Shown here piece by piece: positions 59,945 through 64,000 of a stretch of 64,000 nt of DNA. The translations under genes and the position numbers were made by a program. The notes below the pieces were generated by a model that searched no databases, was not told the origin of the DNA, and worked only from the letters and a program-made list of their open reading frames with translations. Within the stretch, counting starts at the first letter, position 1; every line of letters starts with the position of its first letter. This DNA is from Streptomyces roseoverticillatus (lineage in GTDB: Bacteria > Actinomycetota > Actinomycetes > Streptomycetales > Streptomycetaceae), in NCBI RefSeq assembly GCF_000719265.1, contig NZ_JOFL01000007.1, forward strand, positions 62,001 to 126,000, in the 5' to 3' direction.

Positions 59945-61153
59945 ATGACCATGAGCCCCACGTCCACGGGTGCGTGCCCGTACCCGTTCAAGCGGCCGTC
60001 CGCGCTCGAACAGCCGCAGGAGTTGCGCACCATCCGCCGGGACCCCGTCGTGCCGGTGACCCTTCCCAGCGGTGACCGCGCCCTGCTCATCACCCGGTAC
60101 GCGGACCTGCGCTCGGTCCTGTCCGACGAGCGGGTCAGCCGTGACCTGACCCGGCCGGGCACCGCCCGCATGACGAAGGACAACGTCATGTTCCAGGACC
60201 CGCACATCAGCCCGGATCCGCCGGAGCACACCCGGATGCGGCGGCTGATCACCAAGGCGTTCACGCCCCGGCGCGTGGAGGAGCTGCGGCCCCGCACCGA
60301 GAAGGTGGTGGCCGGACTGCTCGACGCGATGGAGGCCGGCCCCCGCCCGGGCGACCTCAACGAGGCCCTCGCCTTCCCGCTGACCATCCGGATGACGTGC
60401 GAACTGCTCGGGGTGCCGATCGAGGACCAGGACCGGTTCCGTGCCTGGACCGACCACTTCCTGTCGGTGAGCCGCTTCACCGGCGAGGAGATCGGCCGGG
60501 CCCGCGGCGAACTGATCGCCTACGTCCAGGAGCTCGTGGCCGCCAAGCGCGCGGAACCCGGCGACGACCTGATCAGCGCGATGATCGCCGTCCAGGACGA
60601 CGACACGTCCGGGCTCAGCGAGTACGAGCTGGTCTACTGGACGATGCTGCTGCTGATAGCGGGCTACGAGACCACCGCCGGGCAGCTCGGCTCCAGCATG
60701 GTCATGATGCTCGACAGGCCGCAGGACATGGCACGGCTGCGGGACCGGCCGGAGCTCGTGCCGCCGGCCGTGGAGGAGCTGCTCCGCCTGCAGGTGATGG
60801 GGTCCTCGCTGTCCATGCTGCGCTACGTCAAGGAGGACATCGAGGTCGGGGGCGTCCTCATCCCCGCCGGATCGAGCATCATCCCCTCGATCGAGTCGGC
60901 CAACATGGACCCCGAGGTCTTCCCCTCCCCCGAGACCTTCGACATCACCCGCAAGGACAACCATCACGTCACCTTCAGCACGGGCATCCACTTCTGCGCC
61001 GGCGCCGCGCTGGCCCGGATGGAGCTCCAGGTGGCCCTGGACGCGGTCGTGCGGCGCTTCCCCGGGCTGCGGCTGGCCGTGCCGGTGGAAGAGCTGCCGC
61101 GGAACGAGGGCGCCCTGATCCAGAACTTCCTGCGGATCCCGGTGGAGTGGTAG
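59945..61153 (+). CDS. Cytochrome P450 (second)
   Basis: A 402-residue P450: I-helix LLLIAGYETTAGQL (canonical A-G-x-E-T), ExxR in VEELLRL, haem loop FSTGIHFCAGAALARME with the axial Cys and Ala in place of the usual Leu after Cys. Likely an oxidative tailoring enzyme. It shares an operon with the acyltransferase and is followed by a strong terminator. Confidence 0.92.
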   Translation: MTMSPTSTGACPYPFKRPSALEQPQELRTIRRDPVVPVTLPSGDRALLITRYADLRSVLSDERVSRDLTRPGTARMTKDNVMFQDPHISPDPPEHTRMRRLITKAFTPRRVEELRPRTEKVVAGLLDAMEAGPRPGDLNEALAFPLTIRMTCELLGVPIEDQDRFRAWTDHFLSVSRFTGEEIGRARGELIAYVQELVAAKRAEPGDDLISAMIAVQDDDTSGLSEYELVYWTMLLLIAGYETTAGQLGSSMVMMLDRPQDMARLRDRPELVPPAVEELLRLQVMGSSLSMLRYVKEDIEVGGVLIPAGSSIIPSIESANMDPEVFPSPETFDITRKDNHHVTFSTGIHFCAGAALARMELQVALDAVVRRFPGLRLAVPVEELPRNEGALIQNFLRIPVEW

Positions 61154-61156
61154 CGC

Positions 61157-61194
61157 GCGGCGGGCCGCGCCCTGCGCAGGGCGCGGCCCGCCGC
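61157..61194. terminator. Perfect 19-bp stem after the second P450
   Basis: GCGGCGGGCCGCGCCCTGC is followed directly by its exact complement, 3 bases after the stop codon. It ends the acyltransferase-P450 transcript. Confidence 0.88.
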
Positions 61195-61208
61195 CGCTGC
61201 ATCGCGCA

Positions 61209-61284
61209 GTGCCGGTGTCTTAGTGCGGTGCCGGTGTCTCAGTGCAATGCCGGTGTCCTAGTGCAGTGCCGATGTCTCAGTGCA
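61209..61284 (+). repeat. Four 19-bp tandem repeats
   Basis: Units at 61209, 61228, 61247 and 61266 with the pattern RTGCCGRTGTCYYAGTGCR. The last overlaps the stop end of the DUF1707 gene on the other strand. A fifth partial copy may follow (GTGACAG). Confidence 0.9.
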
Positions 61285-61822
61285 GTGACAGCAGCGCCTT
61301 CGACAGCTCCCCGGTGATCGTGAAGCGGACGCCGTCAGGCGATCCCGGCTGCCCGGCGTGCCGGTTGCGGACCCACGCCTTGTGGGTCACGAGCTCGTGC
61401 GCCGAGACCGGCGAACCGGCCGGCAGCCACAGCCGCACCACGCTCTTGTGCGCCGAGAGTTCGATGCGCACCTCGTTGTGCTCGATGGACGTGTGCCGGA
61501 AGTCCAGCCGGATCACTGCGTCGTAGCCGTCGAGGGTCAGCACGGCCGGGACGTCCCAGGGGCCGGCGATCCGGGAGAACGTCTTCACCCGGCGCAGGTG
61601 CAACGACCGCGGGGCCGCTGCGGACGGGAGGTCGGCCGTCACCGCCTGGGCCTGCTCGCGGGTGCGGGCGGCGTAGAGGAGGGACAGGCGGTGGTCGAGC
61701 TCGGCGAACGAGATGCGGCCCTCGCCCACAGCGGCCTGTAATCGGCCGGCCAGTCGCTCCCGCTCCGCGTCGGAGATCCTCACCGGCTCCGGCAGGTGCG
61801 GGTGTTTGGTGTCGTCAGTCAC
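61277..61822 (-). CDS. DUF1707 domain protein
   Basis: A 181-residue protein; residues 13-65 are the DUF1707 helices (PVRISDAERERLAGRLQAAVGEGRISFAELDHRLSLLYAARTREQAQAVTADLP). The rest is a beta-rich C-terminal domain (AVIRLDFRHTSIEHNEVRIELSAHKSVVRLWLP). Widespread in Streptomyces with unknown function, so it is probably a bystander in the cluster. GTG start at 61822. Confidence 0.85.
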   Translation of the reverse strand: MTDDTKHPHLPEPVRISDAERERLAGRLQAAVGEGRISFAELDHRLSLLYAARTREQAQAVTADLPSAAAPRSLHLRRVKTFSRIAGPWDVPAVLTLDGYDAVIRLDFRHTSIEHNEVRIELSAHKSVVRLWLPAGSPVSAHELVTHKAWVRNRHAGQPGSPDGVRFTITGELSKALLSLH

Positions 61823-61907
61823 GGCCGGTGGCCCCTTCCCTTGCTCGCAGCCCTGCCGGCGAGCCCCCGGGGCTCGTCCCTGGGGGCTCGCCGGCGGCGC
61901 TCGTCGC

Positions 61908-63173
61908 TCACCACTCCACGGGCAGTGCGGTCAGGTTCCGGATGACACCCGGAGTGCACGTCAGCTCCGCTTCCGGTACGGCGAGGCGCAGCCTCGGCAG
62001 GCGGGCGAGCAACTTGTCGAGTGCGACGGTCAGTTCCAGTCTGGCCAGCTGGGAGCCGAGACAGTAGTGCACGCCCAGACCGAACGCCAGGTGTGGATTG
62101 TCCTCGCGCCCGGGGTCGAAGCCGGCGGCGTCGGCGAAGACCGTCTCGTCCCGGTTGGCCGAGGTGATCGCGGGCAGGACCGCCTCGCCGGCCCGCACCA
62201 GGACTCCGCTCAGCTCGACGTCCTCCGTGGCGACCCTGATGGTGCCGCCGTTGACGCCCGCGGTGCTGTACCGGAGGATCTCCTCCACCGTCGTCCGGAT
62301 GCGCTGCTGATCGCCCCTGATCCGGTCGGTCAGCCCGGGCCGGCGCAGCAGCTGGAGGGCTCCGCCCGCCAGCGTGCTGGACGTCGTGTGATAGCCGGCG
62401 ATCAGCAAGGTAACGCCGAAGACGACGAGTTCGCGCTCGCTCAGCCGGTCACCGGCCTCGCGGGCGGAGATCAGCATGGCCAGCAGGTCCTCGTCGCCCG
62501 GGGCACGGCGTTTGGCCTCGATCAGCTCCGCCAGGTACCCGGCCAGGCCGTCACGTGCCGCCTGGACCTGTTCCGGGCTGTGGGTGCCGAGGCTGAGCAT
62601 GACGTCGGCCCAGCGGCAGAACCGGTCGCGATCGGCGAACGGCACCCCGAGCAGATGGCAGATGACGGCGAGCGGCAGGGGCAGTCCCAGGCCCGCGACC
62701 AGGTCGGCCGGCGGGCCCGTCTCCTCGATGACGGCCACGAGGTCCTCGGCGGTCCGCTCGACGAAGGGCCGCAGCCGTTCGATCTGCTTCTTCCCGAAGG
62801 CCCGGGCCACCAGCTTGTGCAGCCGGGTGTGCTCGGGCGGGTCCATCGACAGGATCGTGGCCGCGTCCGCGGCCAGCGGCCGCATGCGGGGCGCGCCGGG
62901 GAGCGCGGCGGCCGCCCGGCTGAACCGGGAGTCCGTGAGCACGGTGCGCACGTCGTCGTAGCGGGTGACGAGCCAGCCGCTGTCCCCGGTGGCGAAGCGG
63001 ACCCGGGCTACCGGGCAGTTGCCGCGGAGCCGCGCGAACTCCTCGGCTATCTCCAGCGGCCCGGTGTCCCCGGTGCCGGGGAAGGGAAACGGCAGGGCGG
63101 TGCTTTGAGCGGTCGGTTGATGGGCCGGTTGAGCGGGGGTCTGATCGGTGGGCTGATCGGTGGGCTGATCCAT
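61908..63173 (-). CDS. Cytochrome P450 (third)
   Basis: A 421-residue P450: a repeat-bearing N terminus (QPTDQPTDQTPAQPAHQPT), I-helix LLIAGYHTTSSTL, ExxR in VEEILRY, and haem loop FGLGVHYCLGSQLARLE. His replaces the acidic residue in the usual A-G-x-E/D-T, which matters for proton delivery. ATG at 63173 follows GGAG by 5 bases; the ATG at 63176 overlaps the regulator stop (TGATG). Cotranscribed with the regulator upstream. Confidence 0.9.
   Translation of the reverse strand: MDQPTDQPTDQTPAQPAHQPTAQSTALPFPFPGTGDTGPLEIAEEFARLRGNCPVARVRFATGDSGWLVTRYDDVRTVLTDSRFSRAAAALPGAPRMRPLAADAATILSMDPPEHTRLHKLVARAFGKKQIERLRPFVERTAEDLVAVIEETGPPADLVAGLGLPLPLAVICHLLGVPFADRDRFCRWADVMLSLGTHSPEQVQAARDGLAGYLAELIEAKRRAPGDEDLLAMLISAREAGDRLSERELVVFGVTLLIAGYHTTSSTLAGGALQLLRRPGLTDRIRGDQQRIRTTVEEILRYSTAGVNGGTIRVATEDVELSGVLVRAGEAVLPAITSANRDETVFADAAGFDPGREDNPHLAFGLGVHYCLGSQLARLELTVALDKLLARLPRLRLAVPEAELTCTPGVIRNLTALPVEW
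63141..63164 (-). repeat. Two exact 12-bp repeats in the third P450
   Basis: CTGATCGGTGGG occurs twice in a row (plus-strand reading), giving QPTD twice in the unstructured N terminus. Confidence 0.85.
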
Positions 63174-63175
63174 CA

Positions 63176-64000
63176 TCACTCCATTACCAGTTGCCCGGAG
63201 CCCGGCACCGTGAGTCCGTTTAAGGGGCGGAAGCAGCCGGCACCGGACCGGAGCCGGCGCCCGACGCGCCGCCCGTAGGCGTCCCTTGCCGACATCAGGC
63301 GTTCGCGTGCGTAAAGGCGGACCAGTTCGTGGCAGCGGTAGGCAAGCCGGTAGGTTCCGTCGTCCATCTGCACGACTTCTTCCAGCAACCTGCATTCCAC
63401 CAGCTGTTTCAGCGCCCGGTCGGCGTCTTGCTCATCCACCAGGATGTCTTCGCGGGTGAAGGTCTCGGGCAGGGAGGCGATTTGTTCGAAGATCTGCAGG
63501 CCGGTCCGGCCCAGCTTGCGGCAGCTCAGCTCGAAGGATTTGCGCAGACTCACCTCCGGTGACGTCAGGAAGGTCAGGCGGCCCTCGGAATGCGTCAGCC
63601 AGTCGGCGAGATCGCGCAGGCCCCACTGCGGCCGGGCACTGAGCTGGAACGCCGCCGCGCAGATGGCGGCCGGCAGATGGCCGCACAGCCTGACGACCTG
63701 TTCGGCCAGCTCGCGGTCCGGCAGCTCCTGCCCGTCGGAGAGCAGCGACTCGAGCAACTGGATTCCCTCGTCGGCCGACAGCGGGGAGAGCTCCAGGGCC
63801 ACCTCGTCGCGCAGCCCTGCCAGCCGGGACCGGCTGGTGACGACGGCCACGCAGTCCGGGCCGCCGGGCAGGAGCGGAAGCACCTGTTCGGGCGACTCGG
63901 CGTTGTCGAGGATGATCAGCACCTTGCGGTCCGCGCTCCAGGAACGAAACCGTTCCCTCCGTTGCTCCAGCCGGCCGAACCGTTCCGGCTGTATTCCGGC
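63176..64000 (-). CDS. AfsR/SARP-type regulator, C-terminal part (cut by window edge)
   Basis: The last 274 residues of a larger regulator. Visible are the NB-ARC Walker B strand KVLIILDNAESPEQVLPLLPGGPDCVAVVTSRSRL, the GLPL-like VRLCGHLPAAICAAA and winged-helix part RKSFELSCRKLGRTGLQIFEQIASLP, then YRCHELVRLYARERL. This is the order of AfsR-like SARP regulators, whose N-terminal DNA-binding and BTA domains would lie to the right. No tetratricopeptide part follows. It is the best candidate for binding the 11-bp heptamer repeats in this cluster. Confidence 0.82.
   Translation of the reverse strand, partial: AGIQPERFGRLEQRRERFRSWSADRKVLIILDNAESPEQVLPLLPGGPDCVAVVTSRSRLAGLRDEVALELSPLSADEGIQLLESLLSDGQELPDRELAEQVVRLCGHLPAAICAAAFQLSARPQWGLRDLADWLTHSEGRLTFLTSPEVSLRKSFELSCRKLGRTGLQIFEQIASLPETFTREDILVDEQDADRALKQLVECRLLEEVVQMDDGTYRLAYRCHELVRLYARERLMSARDAYGRRVGRRLRSGAGCFRPLNGLTVPGSGQLVME

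Overview
The window is high-GC actinobacterial DNA, almost certainly from a Streptomyces chromosome. Codon third positions are almost all G or C, GTG starts and 4-nt ATGA/GTGA overlaps are frequent, and the gene families are typical of the genus (Pnkp/Hen1 RNA repair, F420-type LLM oxidoreductase, SepF paralogue, DUF1707 protein, AfsR-like regulator). I saw no rRNA, tRNA, insertion sequence or CRISPR array.

Left part (1-31.7 kb), housekeeping and accessory genes. It opens with the start of aconitase acnA, behind a striking 18-bp palindrome and an iron-box-like site. Next come a hydrolase remnant, a Uma2 nuclease-fold protein, a DUF1648 membrane protein with a GntR regulator, and a MurA-like enzyme fused to an XRE helix-turn-helix. 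At 5.2-8.8 kb lies an unusual cassette: a small protein resembling a protease N-terminal domain, a trypsin-fold protease with a Lys/Glu/Asp repeat tail, a reduced ATP-grasp-like protein and a full ATP-grasp ligase. Arginine deiminase and ornithine carbamoyltransferase follow (8.9-11.2 kb). A catabolic island at 11.3-19.0 kb has the composition of the 2-aminobenzoyl-CoA (anthranilate) pathway: enoyl-CoA hydratase, fused flavin monooxygenase/OYE reductase, PaaX regulator, aryl-CoA ligase, acyl-CoA dehydrogenase and RidA. Both of its promoter regions carry the motif TGACGRCAGTCA. Then come an MmpS-like protein, the RNA-repair pair pnkp-hen1, a Nudix hydrolase beside an unknown 506-aa protein, mmuM, an LLM oxidoreductase, a MazG-type pyrophosphohydrolase, a P-loop ATPase and sepF.

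Right part (31.9-64 kb), a large type II polyketide cluster that runs to, and probably past, the right edge. The core operon reads leftward from 58.6 to 45.2 kb: TcmI cyclase, cupin cyclase, KS-alpha, KS-beta (active Cys replaced by Gln), ACP, aromatase/cyclase, DUF1772 protein, ketoreductase, two ABM monooxygenases, a small protein, deoxysugar genes (rmlB, rmlA, 2,3-dehydratase, 3-ketoreductase), a flavin monooxygenase and a metallo-beta-lactamase-fold hydrolase. Other units supply an initiation module (KSIII, second ACP, acyltransferase), a second ketoreductase, a SchA/CurD-like protein, a candidate 4-ketoreductase, two glycosyltransferases, an FkbM methyltransferase, another flavin monooxygenase, an amidohydrolase and three P450s. 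The cyclase set plus ketoreductase and twin ABM enzymes suggests a pentangular-type aromatic core. The sugar genes suggest a neutral 2,6-dideoxyhexose; no 3,5-epimerase or aminotransferase is in the window.

Regulation. Four promoter regions of the cluster contain TCCAGNN heptamers repeated at exactly 11-bp spacing, the layout of SARP operators; at 58.65-58.72 kb there is one set for each divergent operon. An AfsR/SARP-type regulator with an NB-ARC module enters from the right edge. The cluster is also rich in short tandem repeats (9-20 bp periods) at gene starts and in gaps, and has a 30-nt poly-C loop in a terminator hairpin.
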